Assembly: GCA_016743235.1 (NCBI GenBank)
Contig: VRZD01000033.1
Location: 1-64,000, forward strand
From: Pantanalinema sp. GBBB05
GTDB taxonomy: Bacteria; Cyanobacteriota; Cyanobacteriia; Leptolyngbyales; Leptolyngbyaceae
Reading direction: 5' to 3'
DNA: 64,000 nucleotides
The position numbers were made by a program, and so were the translations under genes. Each line of letters starts with the position of its first letter. The first letter of the stretch is position 1. Below the pieces are notes generated by a model that was not told the DNA's origin, did no database searches, and worked only from the letters and a program-made list of their open reading frames with translations. Shown one piece after another: positions 8,082 to 16,377 of this stretch.

Positions 8082-8696
8082 CTAATGGCTGATAGCCGAG
8101 ACCGGATTAGAAGTTTTGGCTCGATCGAGCAGGGCTAACCATAACCGGCGGGGACCATTTGGGGCGCTATAAAATAACAGATCGATCAACAGTTTAAGGG
8201 CGAGTTGGGTCAAAATTTGTGGAGAGACGTCATCACCATCCTCCATACGCTCCTGGTAGAGATTATTAAAACGATCGAGATAGTCACCCAGTAGGGCTGT
8301 CTGGTGAGGCTCCCGATTTTGTTCTGCCATTTGCTCTAATAAAGCGACAGCCCGCCGGATTAACTCTTGATCATGTTTGGCTAGATGGCAGCTAATTAGC
8401 ACCAGAGCGCGAGCTTCCTCCACATCCAACTTTTTACGTCCTCCTTGTCCCCTCCGGAGGGGGCTGGACTGCCGCAACCGCCACAGGGCAACTCGGTCTG
8501 CCACCATTGATTCCAGGTTAAGTTCAGTGGCAGCTTGGAGCATGGCTTCAGACCCAATTCCAACCAACGCCTCTAGAGCTAGCAATACCAGGTCGAGTTG
8601 CGCCTTAATATTGTCTAACTGGCTGGGATCTGGTTGTCTAAGCGGAGCCAACACTTCGAGGGAGGCAGGTGCAGACGACATAGCGGTGGGAGGCAT
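8082..8696 (-). CDS. DUF3038 family protein
   Basis: This 204-residue, mostly helical cytosolic protein matches the cyanobacterial DUF3038 family: LDNIKAQLDLVLLALEAL, then GRKKLDVEEARALVLISC, and a C-terminal RRLWLALLD. It forms a conserved two-gene unit with DUF4335 downstream. No enzymatic motif is visible. A short loop reading SPLRRGQGGRKK is encoded by DNA containing the perfect palindrome CCCCTCCGGAGGGG (8449-8462). Such sequence is typical of dispersed repeats, so a small insertion into the coding region is possible. Confidence 0.8.
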   Translation of the reverse strand: MPPTAMSSAPASLEVLAPLRQPDPSQLDNIKAQLDLVLLALEALVGIGSEAMLQAATELNLESMVADRVALWRLRQSSPLRRGQGGRKKLDVEEARALVLISCHLAKHDQELIRRAVALLEQMAEQNREPHQTALLGDYLDRFNNLYQERMEDGDDVSPQILTQLALKLLIDLLFYSAPNGPRRLWLALLDRAKTSNPVSAISH

Positions 8697-8818
8697 AACT
8701 TCAGGATAGAAAATAACGCCGATCGCGACTCGATGGTTACGGGTCTTGAAACAAGACTAGTGCTAGGGCAAGGATGTTTCCAGTAGGGACAGCGCAACGA
8801 AGAATTGCTCAGGCAACT

Positions 8819-9526
8819 TTAGGATAGTAGAAGCAGGGAGCTGAATGCAAAACTAAAGGCGGCGCTGCCTAATGGCACCGTGAGATTGTCAATGCCATAG
8901 TTTGAGAAAGCCTCTAGTCCGGTTGCCAGCAAGGAAACGCCCAGAGCAATGACCCAAACCTGCCAGAGGCTACCATAAACACCAAGTAAGATCAGGCTGC
9001 TGACAAAATAGCTGATTGCCGCCATAGCCAGTGACCCTTCCCAGCTTTTTTGCATCCCCCACAATTTATAAGGATGACGACCAAATCGCTGGCCAATGAG
9101 AGCCGCTAACCCATCCCCCCAAGTCATGACTAAAATTCCGATCGCCGCATGATAGGGTTGCTGAATCGACCAAAACCAAGCCACTAAGATGCCAATGCTG
9201 ACGGCATAGAAAAATGTGCCCAAGCTTTTGCGCCCCACACCATTAATGCTAGGCAGAATGGGAAAACGGTAGGACAGAAAGGCGATCGCACTAAAGAAAA
9301 TCGAGGCAACAACCCCGACCCACATTGGAATCTGGAGCCACCAGGCCAACAGAATCACATTGCCTGTACCAATATGCACAACTTTCCGCACGACTTCAGG
9401 ATTTGCCAGCTTGGTACGGTATAGCGCTTCAGCTATCCCTCCAACTAGCCCTAGCCAACCAGCGGCGATCGCAAGCTGGAGCCAGAGAGAAGACGTTGCA
9501 GCAGCAAACCAGGATGGCAGAAGCAT
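8819..9526 (-). CDS. Phytol kinase / dolichol-kinase-like CTP transferase
   Basis: This 235-residue polytopic membrane protein has about seven hydrophobic segments. The family motifs are VVRKVVHIGTGN near residues 44-55 and MTWGDGLAALIGQRFGRHPY in the middle, followed by KSWEGSLAM. These are characteristic of the VTE5/phytol kinase branch, which phosphorylates phytol released from chlorophyll for tocopherol synthesis. Farnesol or dolichol as substrate cannot be excluded from sequence alone. It is transcribed divergently from the psb28-type gene with a 119-bp gap. Confidence 0.8.
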   Translation of the reverse strand: MLLPSWFAAATSSLWLQLAIAAGWLGLVGGIAEALYRTKLANPEVVRKVVHIGTGNVILLAWWLQIPMWVGVVASIFFSAIAFLSYRFPILPSINGVGRKSLGTFFYAVSIGILVAWFWSIQQPYHAAIGILVMTWGDGLAALIGQRFGRHPYKLWGMQKSWEGSLAMAAISYFVSSLILLGVYGSLWQVWVIALGVSLLATGLEAFSNYGIDNLTVPLGSAAFSFAFSSLLLLS

Positions 9527-9645
9527 TAGGGCAAATCATGCAGCGATCGGAAGGTCATTTCTTCACTGTAGTGGATTTTGTCCCGGATTCAGAACGAGGG
9601 AAACTTTCGTATACTTTTCTCAATTACATATTCTTTGGATAAAAA

Positions 9646-10032
9646 ATGACTACTCAACTCCCCTCAATTCAATTTTTTGATGGTGTACCAGAGGAACTGG
9701 ATGATGTCAGTCTGCGGCGCAATCGTTCCACGGGTGTCCGCTCAGTCTTAATGACATTCAAACATTTAAACTCAATTAGTCAGTTCAATAGCTTTCGGTA
9801 TCGCTTTTCTGGCTGTATGAAATTGATTGATGATGAAGGTCAAATCAGTGTGGAACCAACTTCTGTCAAGTTTTACTTTAAGGGCGATGATGGCGATGAT
9901 TTCGATCGTCTAGAATGTCGATTTGATCTCGATCGCGATGATCATTGGGAACGCTTTCTGCGGTTCATGAATCGCTATGCTGAGGCTAATGGCATGGAGT
10001 ACGGGGAGCCGACCCAAAAGCCAGAGGTATGA
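9646..10032 (+). CDS. psb28-2: Photosystem II Psb28-family protein (Psb28-2-like)
   Basis: The 128-residue soluble protein has the Psb28 fold pattern: PSIQFFDGVPEE at the start, LRRNRSTGVRSVLMTF, a central GCMKLIDDEGQISVEPTSVKF, and a C-terminal HWERFLRFMNRYAEANGM. Psb28 proteins bind CP47 on the cytoplasmic side of photosystem II assembly intermediates. The RRNRSTGVRSV and NRYAEANGM segments differ from canonical Psb28 and fit the Psb28-2 paralogue as I remember it. It is a single-gene unit on the plus strand. Confidence 0.75.
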   Translation: MTTQLPSIQFFDGVPEELDDVSLRRNRSTGVRSVLMTFKHLNSISQFNSFRYRFSGCMKLIDDEGQISVEPTSVKFYFKGDDGDDFDRLECRFDLDRDDHWERFLRFMNRYAEANGMEYGEPTQKPEV

Positions 10033-10139
10033 AGCCGAAACGTCAACGTTAATTGATGATAAGGTGACTGATTAGTGGCTTAGTGATTGTGTTTTTCGCT
10101 AATGCCCATGATTAATCACCCATACTAAACGATTGACGG

Positions 10140-11060
10140 ATGAAAATAGCGATTACTGGTGCGACGGGATTTGTGGGAAGCCGTTTAATCGAACGCTTGC
10201 AGGCAGACGGGCATCAGGTGATTGCCTTGACCCGAGCTCCTCAGCAGGCTCAGCAAATATTGCCACCGTCCAACTTTCCTAATCTAGAGATTGTCGCGTA
10301 CACTCCTACCGAGTCGGGAGACTGGCAACAGGTAATCTCTGGGTGTGATGGGGTGGTTAATTTGGCAGGAGAACCGATCGCGGAAAGCCGTTGGACTGCT
10401 GCCCACAAGCAAGTCATTCTCGAAAGTCGGCAGGTAGGAACGCAAAAAATCGTTGAAGCGATCGCTCAAGCCAACCCCAAACCCTCTGTCCTCGTGAGTG
10501 CCTCCGCGATTGGGTATTACGGAACCAGCGAAACTGCCACATTTGATGAAACCAGTGCTCCCGGTGACGACTTCTTGGCTGAGGTCTGCCAAGCCTGGGA
10601 AACCGAAGCCCAGAAGGTTAAGCAGTCAGGTGTCCGGTTAGTAATTATCCGAATTGGCATTGTTTTAGGCATGGGTGGCGCGATCGCAAAAATGCTGCCC
10701 CCTTTCAAACTCTTTGCCGGAGGTCCAATTGGCACTGGCAAACAATGGTTTTCCTGGATTCACCGCGAGGATCTGGTGAATTTGATTCTGCAAGCCCTGA
10801 CTCGATCAGATCTAGAAGGAACCTTTAACGCTACGGCTCCAAATCCGGTTCGGATGGCAGAATTGTCCACCACTTTGGGGCAAGTGCTGAACCGTCCATC
10901 CTGGCTTCCAGTTCCATCATTTGCGCTAGAAGCTTTACTGGGCGATGGCGCTAAAGTCGTATTAGAGGGACAACAAGTGTTACCCAAGCGTACCCAAGCT
11001 AGTGGCTTTGAGTACCAATACCCCACACTGAAACAAGCTTTGACTGAGTTTCTGCCATGA
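10140..11060 (+). CDS. TIGR01777-family NAD(P)-dependent epimerase (SulA-like)
   Basis: The 306-residue extended SDR protein starts MKIAITGATGFVGSRLIERL, a TGxxGxxG dinucleotide-binding loop. It has VNLAGEPIAESRW, SASAIGYYG (catalytic YxxxK region modified) and FSWIHREDL, all typical of the TIGR01777 family. Plant and cyanobacterial homologues (GC1/SulA) have been linked to plastid and cell division; the reaction is not defined. The terminal motif VLPKRTQASGFEYQYPTL is also family-typical. It is monocistronic, and its 3' end faces the histidine kinase gene. Confidence 0.85.
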   Translation: MKIAITGATGFVGSRLIERLQADGHQVIALTRAPQQAQQILPPSNFPNLEIVAYTPTESGDWQQVISGCDGVVNLAGEPIAESRWTAAHKQVILESRQVGTQKIVEAIAQANPKPSVLVSASAIGYYGTSETATFDETSAPGDDFLAEVCQAWETEAQKVKQSGVRLVIIRIGIVLGMGGAIAKMLPPFKLFAGGPIGTGKQWFSWIHREDLVNLILQALTRSDLEGTFNATAPNPVRMAELSTTLGQVLNRPSWLPVPSFALEALLGDGAKVVLEGQQVLPKRTQASGFEYQYPTLKQALTEFLP

Positions 11061-11143
11061 TGTGAGTACGCAAAAAAAATTTCCCTGCCGCAGTCGCCAA
11101 CTGATACAGGGAGGAGTACGTACTCTGATTGAAATCTGACTCG

Positions 11144-11213
11144 GCGATCGCTGAGCTGGCAGAATTCTGGACTCACGACAACTAGAAATCCAGTTCTGCC
11201 AGGTAGCGATCGC
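11144..11213. repeat. HIP1-flanked inverted repeat between convergent genes
   Basis: CTGGCAGAATTCTGGA (11156-11171) can pair with TCCAGTTCTGCCAG (11189-11202), leaving a 2-nt bulge and a 17-nt loop. Both arms are bracketed by GCGATCGC octamers at 11144-11151 and 11206-11213. The gap separates the convergent epimerase and histidine kinase genes, so the structure could end transcription from both sides. There is no T-run. Confidence 0.75.
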
Positions 11214-11333
11214 TCTGAGGTGGCTAGGAAAGTCGCCCTTACAGGCTAAAGCAGACGGTAGTATCTGCTATGGTCTTATAGGCGCGAGCAATAAGCTTTA
11301 TGCATCGGTCTGCGGAAAATCAAGGTAAATTCC

Positions 11334-12389
11334 TCAGAAGCCACTTTTAACTGAATTGATAACTGATGGCATCGGATGGCTCTGGGTGCCTTCTACTGGC
11401 TGATAAATCGGTAGTTCAACCATGAATGTGGTTCCACCCCCTGGCGCCGAACAGCAAAAAATTCGCCCATGATGGGTTTCGGTAATAATCTGATGAGAAA
11501 TTGATAGCCCTAATCCCGTACCAACTCCCATGGGCTTAGTCGTAAAGAAAGGTTCAAATAAGCGTTGTTGGACTTCCAAGGGAATGCCAGGACCATTATC
11601 CGAAATACTAACGGCAATTTGATTGCTATTTAACTGTTGAGTAATAATCACAATCTGCGGTTGTTGATTGCTCGCCTGTTCTAACAGGGCATCGATCGCG
11701 TTACTCAACAGATTCATGAAAACTTGATTCAGTTGATTGATGTGACACTCGATCGCAGGCAGATCACCAAACTCTTTCACAATAGAAATTGTTGGTTTGT
11801 AGCGATGTTGCAGTAGTAGGAGTGTATTTTCAATCCCCGTATGGAGATCAGAAACCTGCATTTCCCGTTCATCCAACCGATAGAAATTGCGTAGGGTTAG
11901 GACTAATTCCCGGATGCGATCGGCTCCCAGTTTCATGGAATTAACAATGCGGGGCAAATCTTCCAGCGTGAACTCCAGGTCAATCTCCTCCAACACAGAT
12001 TGAATATGAGGATGCTGGTCAGCACCACTTTCCTGATATGCCTGAAGTAGGCTCAGGACATCCCGTACATGCTCGTCAACATAGGGTAAATTGCCATAAA
12101 TGAAGTTAATCGGATTATTAATTTCGTGGGAAATTCCCGATAGCATCTGACCCAGAATCGCCATCTTTTCCATCTGCACCATTTGCTGATGGATACGTTG
12201 AGATTCTGCTAAAAGTTGGGTGAGATGGCGACCTTGCTGCTCAATTTCTTCGGTTTGTTGATTGACTTTTTGCTGCAGCGTGGCATGGGATTGTTCTAAT
12301 TGGATAATCCAGTGAATTGCTTTGTCCAATGCCACTGTTTGAGGAGCAATCACCAGTTCAGTCAGGAGCGCAAGGTAAGAAGCTGCCAT
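11334..12389 (-). CDS. Sensor histidine kinase without a recognisable input domain
   Basis: The 351-residue protein has an N-terminal helical region and a coiled coil (about residues 28-78). The dimerisation/phosphoacceptor helix contains GISHEINNPINF with His88. The ATPase domain has the N box (NLLSNAIDALLEQ), G1 (DNGPGIP), F box (FEPFFTTKP) and G2 (GVGTGLGLSIS). All catalytic elements are intact. No membrane span, PAS or GAF domain is seen, so it is soluble and may receive its signal through the coiled coil or a partner. No response regulator gene is adjacent. Confidence 0.88.
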   Translation of the reverse strand: MAASYLALLTELVIAPQTVALDKAIHWIIQLEQSHATLQQKVNQQTEEIEQQGRHLTQLLAESQRIHQQMVQMEKMAILGQMLSGISHEINNPINFIYGNLPYVDEHVRDVLSLLQAYQESGADQHPHIQSVLEEIDLEFTLEDLPRIVNSMKLGADRIRELVLTLRNFYRLDEREMQVSDLHTGIENTLLLLQHRYKPTISIVKEFGDLPAIECHINQLNQVFMNLLSNAIDALLEQASNQQPQIVIITQQLNSNQIAVSISDNGPGIPLEVQQRLFEPFFTTKPMGVGTGLGLSISHQIITETHHGRIFCCSAPGGGTTFMVELPIYQPVEGTQSHPMPSVINSVKSGF

Positions 12390-12636
12390 TCTAGTGCGGG
12401 AATCGATCGTAAAAGGGTATTGAACGCTAGTAAAGTCAAGATCGCTACTCAGTAATTACAGGGCTAACGATGAGCTTTCAGCAACAAACGTTGCCTAACT
12501 TAGAACAATTTAATTTCTAGGCTAAGCCAGATTGGGCACTTCGCCTGTGAAATTTATACCTATGCAACAAGATACTTCAGTGACTTGGCAGCGACATCAG
12601 TTGGCTGTAATAATGAAAGAAAAATGAAAACCTGAC

Positions 12637-13128
12637 TTGGAGCCTGGATTATTTGTGAATCCCTATTCATCTGCCCCTAGCCAGCCCACCCTACACCTTG
12701 AGAGTACCCTAACAGAACAGCCCTCCCATCATGGCTCAGATGTTAGTTGGAACTCTCCTCTGACCTCTAGGCTGCTGGTGGAGGAAAAGGAACGTTCATC
12801 CACGATTGCAGAACCAACGCCGCTCTCGCCATCAGTCCCATCACCCCGTCCCATTTGGACAATTTTCACCTCAACCTTCATCACGATTTTTCTGGCAGAA
12901 TTAGGCGACAAGACTCAGGTGTCTACCTTGTTGATGAGTGCTGAGTTTCACAAGCCCTGGGTAGTGTTTACAGGTGCAGCAACGGCACTAATTACTACAA
13001 GCCTTTTAGGAGTATTGGTCGGACGTTGGCTCTCGACTCGGTTATCGCCAAAAACATTAGATACAGCAGCAGGAATTACTCTGGCACTCCTTTCTGTCGG
13101 GTTGCTGTGGGATGTATTTAAGATGTAA
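12637..13128 (+). CDS. Half-size GDT1/UPF0016 family transporter, first subunit
   Basis: After a soluble, low-complexity N-terminal stretch of about 75 residues, the protein has three hydrophobic segments. One carries the family motif ELGDKTQVSTLL. Full-length GDT1/TMEM165 proteins have two such repeats; this gene and the next encode one each. Cyanobacterial members export Mn2+ (Mnx), and split hemi-exchangers are known. The start is uncertain: TTG at 12637 or GTG at 12655, since no ATG precedes the membrane part. The second half follows 146 bp downstream on the same strand, and the two products probably form a heterodimer. Confidence 0.8.
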   Translation: MEPGLFVNPYSSAPSQPTLHLESTLTEQPSHHGSDVSWNSPLTSRLLVEEKERSSTIAEPTPLSPSVPSPRPIWTIFTSTFITIFLAELGDKTQVSTLLMSAEFHKPWVVFTGAATALITTSLLGVLVGRWLSTRLSPKTLDTAAGITLALLSVGLLWDVFKM

Positions 13129-13274
13129 GGCGATCGCCTAGAGCAATGATCTGGTTCGAGCAGACAATCTAGTCTAGAAATGCCCCAAATTAGGGGGCTG
13201 CAACAGTCGCCTGATCGCAGGCTCACGGAGTTAGAGGGACAAAACAGGTCAGAATTTGAGAGGACTTCACGCGA

Positions 13275-13568
13275 ATGGATTGGCATCTCTTAGGACTGAG
13301 TTTTATTACCGTTTTTCTATCGGAATTAGGCGATAAAAGCCAACTCGCTGCAATCGCTTTAAGTGGCGGTTCGCGTTCTCCTCGGGTGGTCTTCTTTGGT
13401 GCCGCTGCCGCTTTACTCGTCGCCAGTTTTTTAGGAGTGATTGTGGGCGAAGGGACAGCACATCTGTTGCCCGCTAAAGTGATCAAAATTATTGCCGCGA
13501 TCGGGTTTGCGGTGATGGCAATTCGCTTACTGTTGCCGAAACCTGAAACCACAGAAGAAGTGAGCTAA
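13275..13568 (+). CDS. Half-size GDT1/UPF0016 family transporter, second subunit
   Basis: The 97-residue protein consists of three membrane segments with the motif SELGDKSQLAAIALS in the first, matching the second half of GDT1/TMEM165 cation exchangers. The charged Glu and Asp of the motif line the cation path in this family. It lacks the N-terminal extension of its partner at 12637. The ATG at 13275 is the only sensible start. It likely acts with the upstream half as a Mn2+ (or Ca2+)/H+ exchanger in the plasma or thylakoid membrane; the ion specificity is inferred from the family. Confidence 0.82.
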   Translation: MDWHLLGLSFITVFLSELGDKSQLAAIALSGGSRSPRVVFFGAAAALLVASFLGVIVGEGTAHLLPAKVIKIIAAIGFAVMAIRLLLPKPETTEEVS

Positions 13569-13645
13569 CCATAGTTCAGATTCCGACTTCGGGCATTCAG
13601 ACTTTGGCGTTCTAGAATAGAACTGTAGGCTGAATGTAAAGAATT

Positions 13646-13906
13646 ATGGCTGCCAACGTTGAGATTTATACCTGGAGTATCTGTCCGTTTTGTATCCGGG
13701 CAAAAGCTCTGCTCGATCGCAAAGGGGTGGATTACACCGAATACTGTTTGGATGGGGATGAAGCAGGGCGAGCAAAGATGGCTCAACGAGCAAATGGTCG
13801 GCGATCGCTGCCACAGATTTTCATTGATGATCGGCATATTGGGGGTTGTGATGATCTCCATGCCCTGAATGCTCAAGGTAAACTCGATCCACTGTTAGCG
13901 AGTTAA
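13646..13906 (+). CDS. grxC: Glutaredoxin 3
   Basis: This 86-residue thioredoxin-fold protein has the dithiol active site CPFC (Cys13, Cys16), the cis-Pro motif RRSLPQIFID and the glutathione-binding GGCDDLHAL. It reduces protein disulfides and mixed disulfides using glutathione. It lies 16 bp upstream of the glutathione synthetase gene, a functional pairing common in cyanobacteria. Confidence 0.93.
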   Translation: MAANVEIYTWSICPFCIRAKALLDRKGVDYTEYCLDGDEAGRAKMAQRANGRRSLPQIFIDDRHIGGCDDLHALNAQGKLDPLLAS

Positions 13907-13922
13907 CCGGAGAAACGCGATC

Positions 13923-14921
13923 GTGAAATTTACCTTTATTATTGACCCGATCCAACGACTTGATCCGGGGCATGACACCAGCGTGGCCTTGATGGAAGCC
14001 GCCCAGGAATTGGGGCATGAAGTCTGGATCACCCAAGCCAATCAATTGGGGGTGGTAAATGGTCGCGCCACAGCTCTATTACAACCGGTGCAATTAACTC
14101 CGGTACAACTGGTTGATGGGTTATGGGTTGCCGCCAATCCCTGGTTTGTGTTGGGTGACAGCACGATCGGCGATCTCGATGACATGGATGCGGTGTTCAT
14201 GCGGACAGATCCACCGGTGACTGTGCCCTATCTCTATGCCACTTATGTCCTCGACTACATTGATCCAACAAAGACCTTAGTGATCAATTCACCGCAAGGC
14301 ATTCGGGCAGCGAACGAAAAAATGTATGGCTTGCAATTTACCGAAGCTATGCCCGAAACGATCGTCAGCCAAAATAAGCAGGTGATTCGGCAGTTTGTGG
14401 AGCAGAAAGGGGCAGCAGTGATGAAGCCTCTCGGCGGTAAAGCTGGAGAAGGCATTCTGTTTCTGGAACCCAGCGATCGAAATATCAACTCGATGATCGA
14501 AATCAGCACTCAGCAGGGACAAGTACCTGTCATGGTGCAAGCCTATTTGCCAGCCGCCAAAGATGGGGATAAACGGATCATTCTCTTAAATGGTGAACCA
14601 ATTGGGGCAGTGAATCGCATTCCCACTGGGAATGAATTTCGGGGCAATATGGCAGTCGGCGGTCGGGTCGCTCAAGTCAAGATTACCGATCGCGAACGGG
14701 AAATTTGTGCCCAACTGGCTCCCGTGCTGCAACGAGATGGTTTGATTTTTGTGGGGATTGATGTGATTGGTGGTTACCTCACAGAGGTGAATGTCACCAG
14801 CCCTACTGGAATTCGCGAGATCGATCGCTTGGAAGACACTCGCTTAGGTCATCAAGTCATCAACTGGATTGCTCAACATCGAGCAGAACGACTGCAAGCG
14901 GCAGCGATCGGTGATTTGTGA
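13923..14921 (+). CDS. gshB: Glutathione synthetase
   Basis: This 332-residue ATP-grasp ligase begins KFTFIIDPIQRLDPGHDTSVALM, with the prokaryotic GshB pattern. It continues with FMRTDPPVTVPY, NSPQGIRAANEKMY, VMKPLGGKAGEGI, RIILLNGEPIGAVNRIP and EVNVTSPTGIREI (metal-binding Glu/Asn). It joins gamma-glutamylcysteine and glycine using ATP. The start is GTG at 13923, 16 bp after grxC, implying co-transcription. A hairpin at 15002 follows. Confidence 0.95.
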   Translation: MKFTFIIDPIQRLDPGHDTSVALMEAAQELGHEVWITQANQLGVVNGRATALLQPVQLTPVQLVDGLWVAANPWFVLGDSTIGDLDDMDAVFMRTDPPVTVPYLYATYVLDYIDPTKTLVINSPQGIRAANEKMYGLQFTEAMPETIVSQNKQVIRQFVEQKGAAVMKPLGGKAGEGILFLEPSDRNINSMIEISTQQGQVPVMVQAYLPAAKDGDKRIILLNGEPIGAVNRIPTGNEFRGNMAVGGRVAQVKITDREREICAQLAPVLQRDGLIFVGIDVIGGYLTEVNVTSPTGIREIDRLEDTRLGHQVINWIAQHRAERLQAAAIGDL

Positions 14922-15001
14922 AGCAATCATGAACCTTAATGAAGTTCGACCGAAATCTCTCTGAGATCCAGTGAGGTTTTATTCAGCCCCCAAATAGATA
15001 G

Positions 15002-15042
15002 AAGAGAGACAGCAACAAGCCCCCCTTGCTACTATCTCTCTT
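15002..15042 (+). terminator. Hairpin downstream of gshB
   Basis: AAGAGAGA (15002-15009) pairs with TCTCTCTT (15035-15042), and AGCAA (15011-15015) with TTGCT (15026-15030) within it. There are mismatched internal positions and no long T-run. Its place 80 bp after gshB suggests a terminator of the grxC-gshB unit. Confidence 0.55.
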
Positions 15043-15159
15043 ACTCATCGCATGAACGGAGTTACACAACCCACTGCATTTAGACTAACTGTTGCACTTT
15101 GAGATTGGGTAAAGTTCTCATGAACTCAGAGTGAGCAATTGATGAGGGTTCTCCGGGAT

Positions 15160-15206
15160 TACAAAGACACGCCAGATGGATCCCCCCAACTTGGCGTGTC
15201 TTTGTA
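15160..15206. terminator. 15-bp perfect stem between convergent units
   Basis: TACAAAGACACGCCA (15160-15174) is complementary to TGGCGTGTCTTTGTA (15192-15206) with a 17-nt loop. It lies 26 bp beyond the stop of the minus-strand gene at 15233, so it probably terminates that operon, possibly working in both directions. A clear T-run is absent. Confidence 0.6.
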
Positions 15207-15232
15207 TTGGGTAATCGCTAGATGCTAGAGAA

Positions 15233-15892
15233 TTACCTCAAGGGTGGACAAGGAGTCACCGCTAAATAGCCTCCGGCTTCCAGGACAAAGTCATCAAAGT
15301 CAGTATCTTTACCAGGTCTGGGTAAGCCTTCATCATCCCAGGAGATCCGGACGCCGACAGTATCCCCTTGCTGCCCACCATCCAGGCTGCCTGCAAACCG
15401 AGTCGCATCAACGCTGACCGACTCTACCCGGCGGCGAGTTGGACCTGTCACACTCACCGACTCCAGGTACATGGTGTAACGGTTCCCTGCTTTAAAGGTG
15501 TATTCCGCTAACCCACTAGCTTCACCACGACCGTTGACGATCGTACCGCCCTGAACTGTACCCAGGTAGTCGATCGGGGTTCCCGTATTATTAGCACCTG
15601 GATCAGACGGTTGGCGTTGCCCAGTGCCATAGCTGTCAAATGGCTTAGTTTCTCGGAAGAGGACAGTACTTTCGCCCGTAGTCACATTCACAATCCCTAA
15701 TGTGGATTGGTAAGCTCCGTGAGTTTCCTTGACTTCAAACTCTACGACCGTATCTTCTGTGAAGACAAACTGAGTATTCCCCAGCGTATCTTGTTGCGCC
15801 TGCACTGGCAGAGCGGTTGTACTGACCAACCCAGTCACAAAGGCTCCTAATAACCCGATCGCTCGGGTACGCTGATGTTTAATTAAGTTCAT
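15233..15892 (-). CDS. Exported protein of unknown function
   Basis: The 219-residue product has a signal peptide (residues 1 to about 33, ending PVQAQQ). The mature part is acidic and beta-rich. Near the C-terminus, PGKDTDFDDFVLEAGG resembles the acidic D-x-DxxD metal-binding strand seen in DUF4114-type domains, but the match is weak. I chose the ATG at 15892 because AGGAG lies 10 bases upstream; the frame opens earlier at 15928. It is the last gene of a three-gene minus-strand operon of exported proteins. No function is assigned. Confidence 0.6.
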   Translation of the reverse strand: MNLIKHQRTRAIGLLGAFVTGLVSTTALPVQAQQDTLGNTQFVFTEDTVVEFEVKETHGAYQSTLGIVNVTTGESTVLFRETKPFDSYGTGQRQPSDPGANNTGTPIDYLGTVQGGTIVNGRGEASGLAEYTFKAGNRYTMYLESVSVTGPTRRRVESVSVDATRFAGSLDGGQQGDTVGVRISWDDEGLPRPGKDTDFDDFVLEAGGYLAVTPCPPLR

Positions 15893-15943
15893 AATGTGCT
15901 GACTCCTGCTCACCAAAAATTGCGACATGACAGAGAGTGGGAT

Positions 15944-16363
15944 TTACCAACTGCGCAAAGCGGGATTCGGTCTGGAACGTTCTAGATCAGCTAGCGTTGC
16001 CCGCAGGGTTTCTGCCTGAGTCCTCAATTCCTCTAACCGGACACACGCTTCGGGGGTAGGCGGAGCGGGTAGCGGTTGACGGGCAAACCGTCGGGGAGTC
16101 ACGGCAGGATTTTGCTGCTCAAATTGAGCGATCGCGTCGTTACAGGCCGCAAAAGCGGTTTCAGCATCCTGATTCAGTTGGGTCGTTCTGGCAATGATAT
16201 CGGGATCGATCGGTACTCCGTCATACAGAGGTGCAACATTATTCCAGTAGTTGGTGCCAGTGATATCGGTATAGGGGCGATCGGCTCTGGCTGATGTTGC
16301 CAGGAGGCTGACTGTAGCGATCGCCAAGCCAACGGTCCAGGTTAATGATGGTTTGACACACAT
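15944..16363 (-). CDS. Small exported protein of unknown function
   Basis: This 139-residue product has a signal peptide ending SARADRPY (cleavage near residue 27). The mature region contains a possible short coiled-coil helix near the C-terminus (ACVRLEELRTQAETLRATL). Three mature-region cysteines could include a disulfide. I recognise no family. It lies 14 bp downstream of the probable outer-membrane barrel gene and 51 bp upstream of another exported protein, suggesting a shared periplasmic or surface role. Confidence 0.6.
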   Translation of the reverse strand: MCVKPSLTWTVGLAIATVSLLATSARADRPYTDITGTNYWNNVAPLYDGVPIDPDIIARTTQLNQDAETAFAACNDAIAQFEQQNPAVTPRRFARQPLPAPPTPEACVRLEELRTQAETLRATLADLERSRPNPALRSW

Positions 16364-16377
16364 TGTTCCGTCCTCCT

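Noticed and set aside
9325..9680. Two overlapping plus-strand frames of about 105 codons
   Set aside because: Both overlap the phytol kinase gene on the other strand and run across the psb28-2 start; no coding signal.
13140..13180. T-arm-like hairpin TCTG-GTTCGAG-CAGA between the two hemi-exchanger genes
   Set aside because: No acceptor stem, anticodon arm or D-arm can be formed around it, so it is not a tRNA.
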